Shown piece by piece: positions 1 through 8,676 of a DNA stretch of 64,000 nt (position 1 is the stretch's first letter; the number at the start of each line of letters is the position of its first letter). Position numbers and translations under genes: made by a program. The notes under the pieces were generated by a model. That model had not been told where the DNA came from. It searched no databases and was given only the letters and a program-made list of their open reading frames with translations. Origin of the DNA: a virus; the IMG/VR virus record IMGVR_UViG_3300032322_002195, positions 1 through 64,000 of that record; one strand, given 5' to 3'.

Positions 1-1418
1 GTAATTAAAGTTGTATTTGATGCGGTTCCACCTGTTTGTGTCCTGTATTGGAATGTACAAGGGCTAGTTCCTGATACTGATAAACTATTTGGGTTTAATT
101 TATTAGTAATATATCCAAGTCCAAGTCCGTATAAAACACCACCTGATGTATTAAAAGTTAAACTATTACCATTTGCTGACGGATATATTCCCCCATTAAT
201 TAACCTTATGGGTGTAAATATATCTCTTAATTGAGAAACTGGAGATAAAGACGAGTCAGGTTCATTAAATGCGTTTATCAAAAATTGTCTGTTTGCATGA
301 CCGAATTTTCCAAGATATAAATTTTGTCTTCTTTGTTGTGGCGTTGGGAATGTTGTTTGTTGAGTAATTGTTAACCCACTTGTAAGTAAAATGTATGTTT
401 CTGTTGCCGATGAAACATATAAAGCGGTGTTTCCTGTTGAACCAGGATATATAATAAGTTGGATTCTTGGATTCGCAGGTTCGGTTACATTATCAATAAT
501 CCACCCATCTACAGCTCCAACATTAAATGTTGTTCCAGATGGGGTGCTAATTGATAATCCACTAAATTCGAAAATACCCGTTGAGCTATTGTTTGCGGCA
601 AGTATATTGTTTTCTTGAGTTGTAATAATGGTACCCTCAATCTCATTTAATATGGCAACTTGTAATTTTCCTGAAGCCGAATTATCTATAATGTGTCCAA
701 CTTCGCATGTTCTACCTGTAAAAGAAAGACCCGAATAAGACGCAAGACCACCTGGTACTGTCTGAGATAAATAAATTTGCTCCCCAACCGTAAACCCTGT
801 TAAATTCAAATCTCTAACAACACCAAAAGTCGTCATAAATCCATACGATGAATCTGGAATATCGTGAGTTGCAATACCTGATATTTGAAATTGTACAGAA
901 TCACCCCCTGTACCAATTGCCAAGGAAACTGTTGGTGAACTTGCTGTTGCACCTGTAATGTGAAGAGCTTGTCCGTTATTAATTTGATAACCCAAATCAT
1001 TATAAATCTTTATTAAAGATTCTTGACCTATGTTTACAGTAACATCATTATTACCTGTTATGGGTTTATAAGACAAAGCATTTTCATTACTATCAAAAAA
1101 TAACGTACCACCAGTAGGTGATGGTACCGTTGGTGACGTATTAAAGTTTATGTAATCAACATCATTTATGTTACCGACATATAAACTAGACATAGTAACA
1201 TCAGACAAAAATGTAGTTGGTCCAGTCACAGTACCACCAGTAAATGTATTTTCACCAGTTGCAAATGGAACCCAATTAACAATCCCGTCTTTGTTTAAGT
1301 ATTCAATCTTACCAATAAAATCAAAATACAATGAACCAGCTGGAGATATATGCGATGGCACACCATATCCAGTCTGTATTGGTATTGGGTTTAATTTGGT
1401 TTCACGTATTAATGACAT
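1..1418 (-). CDS. tail-fibre/adhesin-like structural protein, C-terminus beyond the left edge
   Basis: The minus-strand frame is open from an ATG at 1418 to the window edge, giving about 472 residues with no stop. I checked every in-frame triplet. It opens MSLIRETKLN and is rich in Gly, Thr, Ser and Asn, with short beta-prone repeats such as TGGTVTGPTTF and a 'SPTGGTLFFDS' segment. That composition is typical of trimeric phage fibre or whisker-type proteins. Its start lies 3 bases after the stop of the S74-domain gene upstream, so the two are co-transcribed. No enzymatic motif is visible. The call rests on composition and neighbour, and the missing C-terminus may hold the receptor-binding or chaperone part. 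Confidence 0.75.
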   Translation of the reverse strand, partial: MSLIRETKLNPIPIQTGYGVPSHISPAGSLYFDFIGKIEYLNKDGIVNWVPFATGENTFTGGTVTGPTTFLSDVTMSSLYVGNINDVDYINFNTSPTVPSPTGGTLFFDSNENALSYKPITGNNDVTVNIGQESLIKIYNDLGYQINNGQALHITGATASSPTVSLAIGTGGDSVQFQISGIATHDIPDSSYGFMTTFGVVRDLNLTGFTVGEQIYLSQTVPGGLASYSGLSFTGRTCEVGHIIDNSASGKLQVAILNEIEGTIITTQENNILAANNSSTGIFEFSGLSISTPSGTTFNVGAVDGWIIDNVTEPANPRIQLIIYPGSTGNTALYVSSATETYILLTSGLTITQQTTFPTPQQRRQNLYLGKFGHANRQFLINAFNEPDSSLSPVSQLRDIFTPIRLINGGIYPSANGNSLTFNTSGGVLYGLGLGYITNKLNPNSLSVSGTSPCTFQYRTQTGGTASNTTLI

Positions 1419-1421
1419 ATA

Positions 1422-2624
1422 TTAAAAACTTTCTAAATTACTTCTTCTCCAACCACTTGCTGCTTTAACATATAAGTAATTTTCATCTATTGTTAGGTTT
1501 CCTATACTACCATTGGTATCTGTTGAACCAGATGGTGTATATGTTGGTATTGTTATACCCTTTGGTTTAAAATCATTATTTGTGGTCCAATTTCCATCCG
1601 AATCAATTATAAATTCTGCTGGTTTACCTACACCTAAAGCATGCAACACTCTAATACCACCTTCAATAGCCGTTTCTTGATTTCCACCAAAATTCAAATC
1701 TATATTATTATCTTCAGCAATAACACTTTGAGTTTCCAAGTGCGTATTTGAAACCGACACGCCACTAGTAGTTAATTCTTTTATAGCTTCAGTTAATAAA
1801 GCAACAACATCTTTATAATTTACTACTTTTAATCCATTATTATGTGTGTAAACCAGTTCTGGCACCACCTCTTCAACTTCTTGAGCAATAAACCCTATTT
1901 TTCTGTCTGAACCTCCAGCTTCTTTATCTTTCCATCTAAAATAAACACCTCGCAAATTTTTAACTTTATCTAAGGCTGAATTTATTGTTATAATATCTTC
2001 TTTTAATTGAATATCAGAAGCCGTGTTAACAACATTTCCATTTGCATCAACCCCAATATCTATAGTTGCTGGACCAGCTCCAACATTTGTTATTATTAAT
2101 TTTTCAGTTCTAGTTATTCCAGATACATCAACCCAAATAGTTCTACCACTATAATCTAGTGTCCCAGCACTATAATATGTTAAATTATTTGTATGTACGC
2201 TACCACTATACGAACCACCACTTAAGCTAATCATAGCCAATCCGACCAAATCAAAACTAATACCACTATAAGCTGTTTTATATGTATAACCATCTTGTGT
2301 AACTCCAGTTGTACTACCAGTAAAAATAGGTCCAACAAATTGCGTTGTAGCGCTAGTTGATGGTGTAATAGCTGATAAATATGGTTGACCTAAAGCCATA
2401 TTTGGGTCATACCATGTAAATATTGTTGTTCCAGAATTACCAGAAAAGGTACTTACCAAGTTTGTGTATGTTTGTGTAATACCTGTTGTTGTTAGGTCTG
2501 GACCAGTTGTTAATGCACTATAAGGCATGCCAAATTGCGTACCACCAGACAATGCAGTGAATAATTTTTCATATTGTTTTACTTGTCTATTGCTAGAAAA
2601 GTCTAATTTTGTTCTAAATGACAT
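1422..2624 (-). CDS. tail-fibre/spike-like protein with peptidase S74 intramolecular chaperone domain
   Basis: 400 residues. The first 200 are Gly/Ser/Thr-rich beta-type sequence. A peptidase S74 (endosialidase-type chaperone) domain then begins at about residue 201 with SDIQLKEDI. Ser203 and Lys208 have the spacing of the catalytic Ser-Lys dyad, followed by VYFRWKD and KIGFIAQEVEEVVPELV, which are hallmarks of the family. In known members this domain helps the fibre trimerise and then cuts itself off. About 115 residues follow the core S74 motifs, a longer tail than usual. It is the first gene of a two-gene minus-strand unit with a late-type TATTTATA box 17 bases before its ATG. Fibre or spike is inferred; the S74 domain is clear. 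Confidence 0.85.
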   Translation of the reverse strand: MSFRTKLDFSSNRQVKQYEKLFTALSGGTQFGMPYSALTTGPDLTTTGITQTYTNLVSTFSGNSGTTIFTWYDPNMALGQPYLSAITPSTSATTQFVGPIFTGSTTGVTQDGYTYKTAYSGISFDLVGLAMISLSGGSYSGSVHTNNLTYYSAGTLDYSGRTIWVDVSGITRTEKLIITNVGAGPATIDIGVDANGNVVNTASDIQLKEDIITINSALDKVKNLRGVYFRWKDKEAGGSDRKIGFIAQEVEEVVPELVYTHNNGLKVVNYKDVVALLTEAIKELTTSGVSVSNTHLETQSVIAEDNNIDLNFGGNQETAIEGGIRVLHALGVGKPAEFIIDSDGNWTTNNDFKPKGITIPTYTPSGSTDTNGSIGNLTIDENYLYVKAASGWRRSNLESF

Positions 2625-2641
2625 GTTTTCTTCTGTTTTAC

Positions 2642-2649
2642 TATAAATA
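2642..2649 (-). promoter_or_regulatory. late-type promoter box TATTTATA for the S74 gene
   Basis: Read on the minus strand the box is TATTTATA followed by GTAAAAC, and it ends 17 bases before the ATG at 2624. The same box occurs before at least eight other virion-type genes in the window at similar distances. Confidence 0.5.
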
Positions 2650-2665
2650 TTCTAGGGTTTGAATA

Positions 2666-2673
2666 TATTTATA
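2666..2673 (+). promoter_or_regulatory. late-type promoter box TATTTATA for the 2688 gene
   Basis: The TATTTATA box lies back to back with the minus-strand box at 2642-2649. It overlaps the furthest-upstream ATG (2673), which argues that translation starts at the ATG 2688, 14 bases after the box. Confidence 0.45.
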
Positions 2674-2687
2674 TGAAAAGACAAATT

Positions 2688-3188
2688 ATGGCTATAATGA
2701 CAAAAAAAGAATTTGCAGACAAAATAAATGAATTAGTCGGTGGCGATATGTTTGCTGGTGGAAATGACAGAAACCCAACAAACAACAGTGAAATTGAAAC
2801 TGGACCAGTTGTTAAAACATATGATGATGATTCTGATTACGAAAAAGGTCAAGCAACAACCAGTGATAGAGTATTTGGTAGATATAGACAAAATATCCCA
2901 TGGTTTGCTGTTTATAGTTATGGTGGAAGAAGAAGTCAGGGTGGAATTATAACGTTTGAAAGTGAAAATAAAAGTGTTATCTTAACCAAAAAAACTGTTG
3001 AAGAAAAAATTGAAGATTTAGTTAAAAAAAGCAAATCTAGTGAAGTGACCTCAAAAGATTTCAACCCAAAAGTTGCTAAAATAATGGACAGTATAAATGA
3101 TATTGATTTAACCGACAAACAACTTGAAGAACTTGAAAAAGCTATAAACGATAAAAAATTAAAAAAAGAAACAAGCAAAAAACTTTAA
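2688..3188 (+). CDS. hypothetical protein, probable virion-associated
   Basis: 166 residues from the ATG at 2688. The frame is open from an earlier ATG at 2673, but that codon overlaps a late promoter box, so I prefer 2688. The central part has SDYEKGQATTSDRVFGRYRQNIPWFAVYSYGG, with aromatic residues suggesting a small folded domain. The last 60 residues are strongly charged and helical (repeated Lys/Glu, probable coiled coil). It is the first gene of a five-gene plus-strand run ending at a terminator near 5.2 kb, with only 2 bases to the next start. I do not recognise a family. Expression with virion genes is inferred from the promoter type. Confidence 0.7.
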   Translation: MAIMTKKEFADKINELVGGDMFAGGNDRNPTNNSEIETGPVVKTYDDDSDYEKGQATTSDRVFGRYRQNIPWFAVYSYGGRRSQGGIITFESENKSVILTKKTVEEKIEDLVKKSKSSEVTSKDFNPKVAKIMDSINDIDLTDKQLEELEKAINDKKLKKETSKKL

Positions 3189-3190
3189 AA

Positions 3191-3631
3191 ATGAACTCAC
3201 AAATAAGCAAAGATATTCATAAAACAAAAGATGGTGAAGAGAAAAATCACCAAGCTTTCGCTATGGAATTGTCTAGACTTAGGAAAGCTAAAGAACTTTG
3301 TGAAACAACAAATGGATGTGAGGAATATAATAAATTGGGTGGTGAACAAAGATTTAAAGAGGTTGAAAATCTTGTTAAAACAGCAAAAGACTCTAATTAT
3401 AGAGTTAAAAAAGTTGGAATGGATGCTGGTAGAGAAAATCAATTCATTAAAACACACGAAAAAGACAGAGATAACGCAAACCCAACAAAAGTCGGTAGTG
3501 TTCCAATGGTAACCAAAGGAAGCGTAAACAGAAAAATAATGTCAAATAAAGAAGTATATAATGAAGGTTTAGAAAAAGAAATTTCTAGTATTAGATATTT
3601 AATAGAATATATGACACATAACAAAAAATAA
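3191..3631 (+). CDS. hypothetical charged helical protein
   Basis: 146 residues, rich in Lys, Glu and Asn, predicted largely helical, with no membrane segment or known motif. It contains two Cys in CETTNGCEEY. It starts 2 bases after the upstream stop and the next gene follows after 12 bases, so it belongs to the same small plus-strand unit as the genes from 2688 to 5190. Composition is like its neighbours. No function can be assigned. A virion or assembly role is only suggested by the operon. Confidence 0.65.
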   Translation: MNSQISKDIHKTKDGEEKNHQAFAMELSRLRKAKELCETTNGCEEYNKLGGEQRFKEVENLVKTAKDSNYRVKKVGMDAGRENQFIKTHEKDRDNANPTKVGSVPMVTKGSVNRKIMSNKEVYNEGLEKEISSIRYLIEYMTHNKK

Positions 3632-3643
3632 AATTAATAAATT

Positions 3644-4105
3644 ATGCCTACTTATCCTTATAATGGTGGTCAATCACCACTTGAAGACTACGCAATCAAT
3701 GGCAACCCATTGTATCCTGGTTCTGGTCGACTTGCACTTATTAACCAAACTGCAATCGGTACTGGTAAATATACCTTTCAAGGACCTTATAAAAACCCAC
3801 AAATAACTGGTAACGCTAACGATTCATATTCAGATACCAACACAAACGCACTTTCAGACAACCTTAGCCCTTATAATGGTAGAGGAACTGGTGATGGTGT
3901 ATCACAAGGTGTTTTTGGTGCCATCAATAACTACGCTGGTGGTAATATTGAAGATAGACTTGGTGTTCCTAGTATACCAGGTTCTGGTCGTAACCCACAA
4001 ATTACATTAAACGCTGCTACATGGGGTTATGGTCCTAGCCAAATTTCTGGTAATAATTACGTTTCACCTAACACGTCATTAAACATTGGACAAGTTGTAA
4101 TATAA
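3644..4105 (+). CDS. Gly/Asn-rich probable structural protein
   Basis: 153 residues, almost free of charged clusters and rich in Gly, Asn, Pro and Tyr. Two short motifs recur: 'PGSGR' at about residues 25 and 110, and 'NPQIT' at about 50 and 117. This gives a loose internal duplication. The composition resembles extended virion proteins rather than enzymes. It lies inside the compact 2.7-5.2 kb unit, 12 bases after the upstream gene and 7 bases before the next. I do not recognise the family. Confidence 0.65.
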   Translation: MPTYPYNGGQSPLEDYAINGNPLYPGSGRLALINQTAIGTGKYTFQGPYKNPQITGNANDSYSDTNTNALSDNLSPYNGRGTGDGVSQGVFGAINNYAGGNIEDRLGVPSIPGSGRNPQITLNAATWGYGPSQISGNNYVSPNTSLNIGQVVI

Positions 4106-4112
4106 TTTAGAA

Positions 4113-4559
4113 ATGAAACTTTACAATCTATATGAGGAAATTATATTAGAAGAAATTAATAGAAACCGACAACTTATAACTGAAGGGGTTTCTATTGAGG
4201 ATGTAAAAGCCGCTATAGATGGTAGATATAACGTTAATATCTTATATAGAGACTTTGAAGATGCACCGCCAAGCAAAAGGTATATTCAAGTTTATAACTT
4301 GTCAAAAACCAAAGCTGGTAATGATGCAATTAGAGCGTTTCAAATTTTTGGAGGTTCTAAAAAAGGAGAAAAAAATGGATTCTGGAAAATTTTTAGATTA
4401 GACAGAATCGAAGGATGGTACCCAACAAAGGTTAAATGGACAAAAGCTGTTTCTGATGTTGAACCTTCAGTACCAAAATATAACACAACGGGTGACAGAA
4501 GCATGTCACAAGTTTCATATAAGGTTAATTTAATAAGACCACCACAAGAAACAGTATAG
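4113..4559 (+). CDS. hypothetical protein with a possible WYL-like fold
   Basis: 148 residues. The N-terminus (LYEEIILEEINRNR) is a short amphipathic helix. Residues about 40-110 read as a small beta barrel, with an aromatic 'RLDRIEGWYPT' strand that resembles the RxxRIxxw signature of WYL ligand-sensing domains. There is no DNA-binding domain, so if it is WYL-like it is not a classical regulator. It is co-transcribed with the neighbouring virion-like genes (1 base to the next ATG). The fold assignment is tentative. Confidence 0.6.
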   Translation: MKLYNLYEEIILEEINRNRQLITEGVSIEDVKAAIDGRYNVNILYRDFEDAPPSKRYIQVYNLSKTKAGNDAIRAFQIFGGSKKGEKNGFWKIFRLDRIEGWYPTKVKWTKAVSDVEPSVPKYNTTGDRSMSQVSYKVNLIRPPQETV

Positions 4560-4560
4560 T

Positions 4561-5190
4561 ATGGAAACACCAGCACCAGTAGACCTAAGTAAATTAAAAG
4601 CTATCTTGGGTAATGCTAAAAAAGTAATGAAAGCGGTTGAAGAAAAATCACCGACAAAAAAATCTAATGATTCTGTTAATGAATCATACTCTAATAGTTA
4701 TTCAGAATCATCAACACCTATTTATAGTGAGGCTGATGAAAGGGAACCAAATTACGGAATTGATTATAGCCAATATACAACTGAAGCTCCATCACAAGGT
4801 ATTCAGCATAGAGATTACACTGAAGAAGATGTTATGAACTCAAAATTGCCTCCTATAATAAAGGAAGCTATGCTTAAAAATCCAATCCCTAAAGCAAGTA
4901 TGTCTTTTTCTAAATTTAGTTTAGAAGGATTAGAAGATTTGATTGAAAAACCTGTTAAAAAACCAGTCCAACAATTTAAATCACCTGGTGTTCCGTTAAG
5001 GGAATCAGCTGGTGGTGATAATACGCAACAAATGATAACTATTAGTTTACCAGAACTAAACAAATTAATAGAAAACAAAGTAAATGAAATGTTAGCTAAG
5101 CAATTTGTTAAAATGATATCTGAACAATCAATCAAGAAGACAATAAACACCTTGATTAGTGAAGGTAAATTACCAAACAAGAAAAAATAA
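4561..5190 (+). CDS. hypothetical Ser/Pro-rich protein with C-terminal coiled coil
   Basis: 209 residues. Residues 1-100 are disordered in appearance (Ser, Asn, Tyr, Pro, Glu). A basic 'EKPVKKPVQQFKSPGVP' stretch follows, then from about 155 a helical segment with ITISLPELNKLIENKVNEML that could oligomerise. This layout is seen in scaffold or neck-type virion proteins but is not specific. It is the last gene of the 2.7-5.2 kb unit, followed 8 bases later by a strong terminator hairpin. Family unknown. Confidence 0.65.
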   Translation: METPAPVDLSKLKAILGNAKKVMKAVEEKSPTKKSNDSVNESYSNSYSESSTPIYSEADEREPNYGIDYSQYTTEAPSQGIQHRDYTEEDVMNSKLPPIIKEAMLKNPIPKASMSFSKFSLEGLEDLIEKPVKKPVQQFKSPGVPLRESAGGDNTQQMITISLPELNKLIENKVNEMLAKQFVKMISEQSIKKTINTLISEGKLPNKKK

Positions 5191-5198
5191 AAAAAATT

Positions 5199-5219
5199 GG
5201 GGCTATGAGCCCCTTTTTT
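5199..5219 (+). terminator. rho-independent terminator
   Basis: GGGGCT, a three-base loop ATG, and AGCCCC are followed directly by six T. It closes the plus-strand unit from 2688 to 5190 and insulates the glycosyltransferase gene that follows. Confidence 0.85.
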
Positions 5220-5267
5220 ATTTACTAATTTTTTAAAACACATATATTGGTGTTCTAAACAAAAAAT

Positions 5268-7664
5268 ATGAAAAACAAAAAAATTAAAATACTAGTTGTT
5301 CCATCAGACCGTACTGGGGTTAGCTATTTTCGTTCTACAAATCCACACCTAGCGTTAGAAAATAATTATCCAGATGAATTTCATGTAGATATTGATTATG
5401 AACCACAGTTAAATAATGATGAGTGGTTAAAACAATACGATATTATTCACTACCATAGAACACTTGGACCATATGAAAATATGGAAATGTTAAATAAAAG
5501 ACTAGAAAAACTAGGGATTGTATCAATTATGGATATTGATGATTATTGGGCCCCAGGTTCACATCACCCAGCATATTTTATTATAAAAAACGCTAAATTA
5601 GATGAAAAAATAAAGGATAACGTAAGGTTTGCCAATTATGTAACAACCACAACCGATATTTTTGCTGAAGAAATTAGAAAATTTAACAAAAATGTTTACG
5701 TTTTGCCAAATGCTATTGACCCAACTGAGACTCAATTTGTTCCTAAATTAGAAAAATCTGATAAAATTAGAATTGGCTGGCTAGGTGGAAGTTGTATGAC
5801 TCCAGACACTGAAATTTTAACCAACGAAGGTTGGAAAAGATTTGATATGTTAGACCAAACTGAAACTGTTGCGACATTAAACCCTAACACAAATGAATTA
5901 GAGTATCATAAACCAACTGGGTATATATGTGAACCATTTGATGGTGAATTAAACTGTGCTAAAAATGGTTTGGTTGAATATGAAGTTACACCAAATCATA
6001 ACATGTATGCTTCACTTTCTAAATCACTAACACATAAAAAATTAAATCTAGAATTAATACAATCTGAAAAAATACATGGTAAAAATTTTCACATAAAAAA
6101 AGACGCTGTATGGGTTGGAAAAGAAGAAGAATATTTTATCTTACCAATGTTAAATGAATACGCTGAATTAGAAGAAAATGAAAGCTATATTGATAAATTA
6201 ATTTCTAAAAAACGTTACAATATGTTATCAGAAAAATATGGTTCAGATAGATATATCAATATGGATGATTGGTTAGAATTTTTTGGTTTTTGGATGGCTG
6301 AAGGTTGGACTAGTAAAACAAAAGGTTTACATCAAGTAGGTTTTGCACAAACAAAGGATAACGGATATCTATCATATATGTATGAATTATTGATTAAAAT
6401 GGGGTTCAATCCAACATATACTAAAGATAAAAAACAGATTAGAGTTTTTGATAAACAATTATGGAATTATTTATCAAATTTTGGTTACGCTAATGATAAA
6501 TTTATACCTAAAGAAGTTTTAAACTTATCACAAAGACAGTTAACAATTTTTTTAGAATGGTTCATTAAAGGTGATGGTCATGTTGAAAATAATAAATATA
6601 CTAGAACTAGAGCATTTACTTGTTCGCCATCATTAGCAGATAACTTACAAGAAATTGCGTTAAAAATTGGTATTTCAGCCACAATAACGAATAAAGGAAA
6701 AAGAACTACTAAAATTAAAAGCAGAGCGATTAAATCACAATATGATGCACTGGTTGTTAATTTTACTAAACATCCTAGTGTTAGTAAACACAATAAAAAC
6801 AATCCATTAATAAAAAAAGATGACCAATATAATAGATACTATAAAGGTAATGTTTATTGTGTTGAAGTTCAAAATCATATTATTTATGTTAGAAGAAATG
6901 GTAAAGCCATGTGGATTGGTAATTCGCACTTAAAAGATTTAGAAATTTTAAATGGTGTTGTTAACAAACTACAAAATGATGGATTGTTAAATAAAGTACA
7001 GTTTGTGCTTTGTGGATTTGATACAAGAGGTTCACATACGGAGATAGACCAAAAAACTGGTCAACAAAAAGTAAGACCAATCACACCAATGGAAAGTGTT
7101 TGGTATCAATATGAAAAGATTTTTACAAATAACTATAGTATTGTTAGCCCTGAATACAAAGACTTTTTGATGAAATTCACTCAAGAAGAATTCCCTAATA
7201 TTCAAAATGAATCTTATCGTAGAGTTTGGACCAAACATATTTCAACATATGCTACCAATTATAATTTGTTTGATATTTCATTGGCACCGCTAGCTGAGAA
7301 TACTTTCAATAAAGTAAAAAGCCAGCTAAAAGTTATTGAAGCTGGGTTCCATAAGAAAGCTTTAATAGCTCAAAATTTTGGTCCTTATCAAATAGACCTT
7401 AAAAATGCTGTTAAATTTGGTGGTGGTTTTGATGAAACTGCAAATTCTATTCTTGTGGACACCAATAAAAACCATAAAGATTGGTATGATTCAATTAAAA
7501 AACTTGTTAAAAATCCAGAAATAATAACCGTTTTACAAGAAAATTTACATAATACTGTTAAAGACACTTACTCTTTAAATAAAGTAACTGAAAGCAGAAG
7601 AGAGTTATATTTTACTCTTGTTGCAAAAATAAAAGAAAATAAATTACAACCATTAACCATTTAA
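5268..7664 (+). CDS. GT4-like glycosyltransferase interrupted by an intein
   Basis: 798 residues as translated; 421 after removal of a 377-residue intein (residues 176-552). The N-terminal extein (1-175) has a Rossmann-like start (KIKILVVPSDRTGVSYFR) and a 'MDIDDYW' segment seen in GT-B glycosyltransferases. The C-terminal extein continues with SHLKDLEIL, later SLAPLAENTFNKVKSQLKVIEAG, the GT4 donor-binding region. The intein splits the conserved IGWLGGS/SHLKDLE loop, so unspliced protein should be inactive. The gene stands alone after a terminator and is followed 2 bases later by a small coiled-coil gene. The substrate is unknown. A role in glycosylating virion or surface glycans is inferred from the sugar locus further on. 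Confidence 0.85.
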   Translation: MKNKKIKILVVPSDRTGVSYFRSTNPHLALENNYPDEFHVDIDYEPQLNNDEWLKQYDIIHYHRTLGPYENMEMLNKRLEKLGIVSIMDIDDYWAPGSHHPAYFIIKNAKLDEKIKDNVRFANYVTTTTDIFAEEIRKFNKNVYVLPNAIDPTETQFVPKLEKSDKIRIGWLGGSCMTPDTEILTNEGWKRFDMLDQTETVATLNPNTNELEYHKPTGYICEPFDGELNCAKNGLVEYEVTPNHNMYASLSKSLTHKKLNLELIQSEKIHGKNFHIKKDAVWVGKEEEYFILPMLNEYAELEENESYIDKLISKKRYNMLSEKYGSDRYINMDDWLEFFGFWMAEGWTSKTKGLHQVGFAQTKDNGYLSYMYELLIKMGFNPTYTKDKKQIRVFDKQLWNYLSNFGYANDKFIPKEVLNLSQRQLTIFLEWFIKGDGHVENNKYTRTRAFTCSPSLADNLQEIALKIGISATITNKGKRTTKIKSRAIKSQYDALVVNFTKHPSVSKHNKNNPLIKKDDQYNRYYKGNVYCVEVQNHIIYVRRNGKAMWIGNSHLKDLEILNGVVNKLQNDGLLNKVQFVLCGFDTRGSHTEIDQKTGQQKVRPITPMESVWYQYEKIFTNNYSIVSPEYKDFLMKFTQEEFPNIQNESYRRVWTKHISTYATNYNLFDISLAPLAENTFNKVKSQLKVIEAGFHKKALIAQNFGPYQIDLKNAVKFGGGFDETANSILVDTNKNHKDWYDSIKKLVKNPEIITVLQENLHNTVKDTYSLNKVTESRRELYFTLVAKIKENKLQPLTI
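5793..6923 (+). mobile_element. intein with LAGLIDADG endonuclease domain in a glycosyltransferase
   Basis: The insert begins at Cys176 (CMTPDTEILTNEGW, splicing block A) and ends at Asn552 (AMWIGN), followed by Ser553 as the +1 nucleophile. Block B is seen as YEVTPNHNMYAS. Two LAGLIDADG-type motifs, FFGFWMAEGW and FLEWFIKGDGH, mark a homing endonuclease domain. The penultimate residue is Gly instead of the usual His, a known but less common variant. Joining residues 175 and 553 restores an uninterrupted glycosyltransferase motif. Boundaries are read from motifs and should be exact to within a residue. Confidence 0.88.
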
Positions 7665-7665
7665 T

Positions 7666-8037
7666 ATGAACAGACAGCAAGATGTTATTATGTTATTCGA
7701 TTTTTTAATCGAATTATTAAAAGAAAGAAACACCGTAGTTGAAGCTAAACAAGAAACCACAATCAGCACACCAGAAACAAACACACAAGTTGAAGAAACA
7801 ACTGATAATTTCGGTGCGTCACACATTTTGGAACTTATGAGAAAAGTTGATTCAATATCTAAACAAAAAGCTCAAATACAATCCGAATTAAAAGAACAAG
7901 AAAAAAGCTTTGATAAAGAAATCAAAAGACTTAAAGAAGAACACGAAAAAAAAATAAAAGATATGGAATCCGTTTTGAACACTGATTTAGACACACCCCA
8001 AAATAATATTGTGGGTTTTGAATTAGAAAAAGATTAA
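7666..8037 (+). CDS. hypothetical coiled-coil protein
   Basis: 123 residues. The N-terminal helix (VIMLFDFLIELLKERN) is amphipathic, a Thr/Glu-rich linker follows, and residues about 65-105 form a strongly charged coiled coil with heptad spacing. It starts 2 bases after the intein-containing glycosyltransferase and is probably co-expressed. It could be a small scaffolding or partner protein. No family is recognised. Confidence 0.65.
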   Translation: MNRQQDVIMLFDFLIELLKERNTVVEAKQETTISTPETNTQVEETTDNFGASHILELMRKVDSISKQKAQIQSELKEQEKSFDKEIKRLKEEHEKKIKDMESVLNTDLDTPQNNIVGFELEKD

Positions 8038-8042
8038 ACCAC

Positions 8043-8073
8043 TTGCTAGTTTGAAAAGAATTTTGTATCTTTG
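8043..8073 (+). promoter_or_regulatory. Bacteroidota-type promoter for the HD/dut/gua genes
   Basis: TTG at 8043-8045, exactly 20 bases, then TATCTTTG at 8066-8073. This matches the Bacteroidota vegetative pattern (TTG ... TAnnTTTG). It sits 33 bases before the ATG at 8107, in a 69-base intergenic gap. Confidence 0.75.
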
Positions 8074-8106
8074 TAAAAAATAACAATTCTTTTAAACTAG
8101 TAAGAA

Positions 8107-8676
8107 ATGTCTTTAGACCAAGCAAAAATTATTGCCAATACAAAAAAATATTTTGAAACGGCAACCAAAAACGGTTTCATGAACGATGAACTTATGTCTT
8201 TTTTAGGTGAAGATTTCATCAAGGCTCCAGCATCAAGTATGGCAGATTACCATAACGCCTTTGAAGGTGGTTTGATTGACCATTTATTAAAAGTGGCTTC
8301 TTATGCTGTAAAAATAAACAATACATTACCAGATGATGAAAAGGTTGACCAAACTTCATTATTAAAAGTATGTTTTCTTCATGGTATAGGTAAAGCCAAG
8401 CTGTACAAACCATGTACGTCAGAATGGCATCGCAAAAACCAAGGTAAAATGTATGAATTTAACGATGACTTGGTGTCTATGCGTGTTGGTGAACGTAGTG
8501 CTTACTACATTTTATCACATGGAATAAAACTTACGGAAGAAGAATATTCAGCTATTTTGTTTTTTGACAAAGTTGACGATAGAATGTCTGATTACCATAA
8601 CTCTATGGTTGGTGAATTACTTAAAATGGGTAATATTTTGGCAATAAAAAACGCACAAAAAAATAGAAATGTATGA
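8107..8676 (+). CDS. HD-domain-like protein with altered HD pair
   Basis: 189 residues resembling the HD phosphohydrolase fold of YhaM/exoribonuclease type. HNAFEGGLIDH (His49, His59) and FLHGIGK (His92) align with the first His and the HD pair. The Asp of the HD dyad is replaced by Gly93 (HGIGK instead of HDIGK), which removes a metal ligand. A later YILSHGIKLTEEEY segment matches the usual downstream His motif. It is the first gene after a host-type promoter and overlaps the dUTPase start by 4 bases, so an early nucleotide-related role is likely. Activity is doubtful because of the Gly. Confidence 0.75.
   Translation: MSLDQAKIIANTKKYFETATKNGFMNDELMSFLGEDFIKAPASSMADYHNAFEGGLIDHLLKVASYAVKINNTLPDDEKVDQTSLLKVCFLHGIGKAKLYKPCTSEWHRKNQGKMYEFNDDLVSMRVGERSAYYILSHGIKLTEEEYSAILFFDKVDDRMSDYHNSMVGELLKMGNILAIKNAQKNRNV

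Noticed and set aside
1168-1425. Plus-strand frame of 85 codons at the left end
   Set aside because: The minus strand frame is open from 1418 to the edge with fibre-like protein composition; the plus frame is its shadow.
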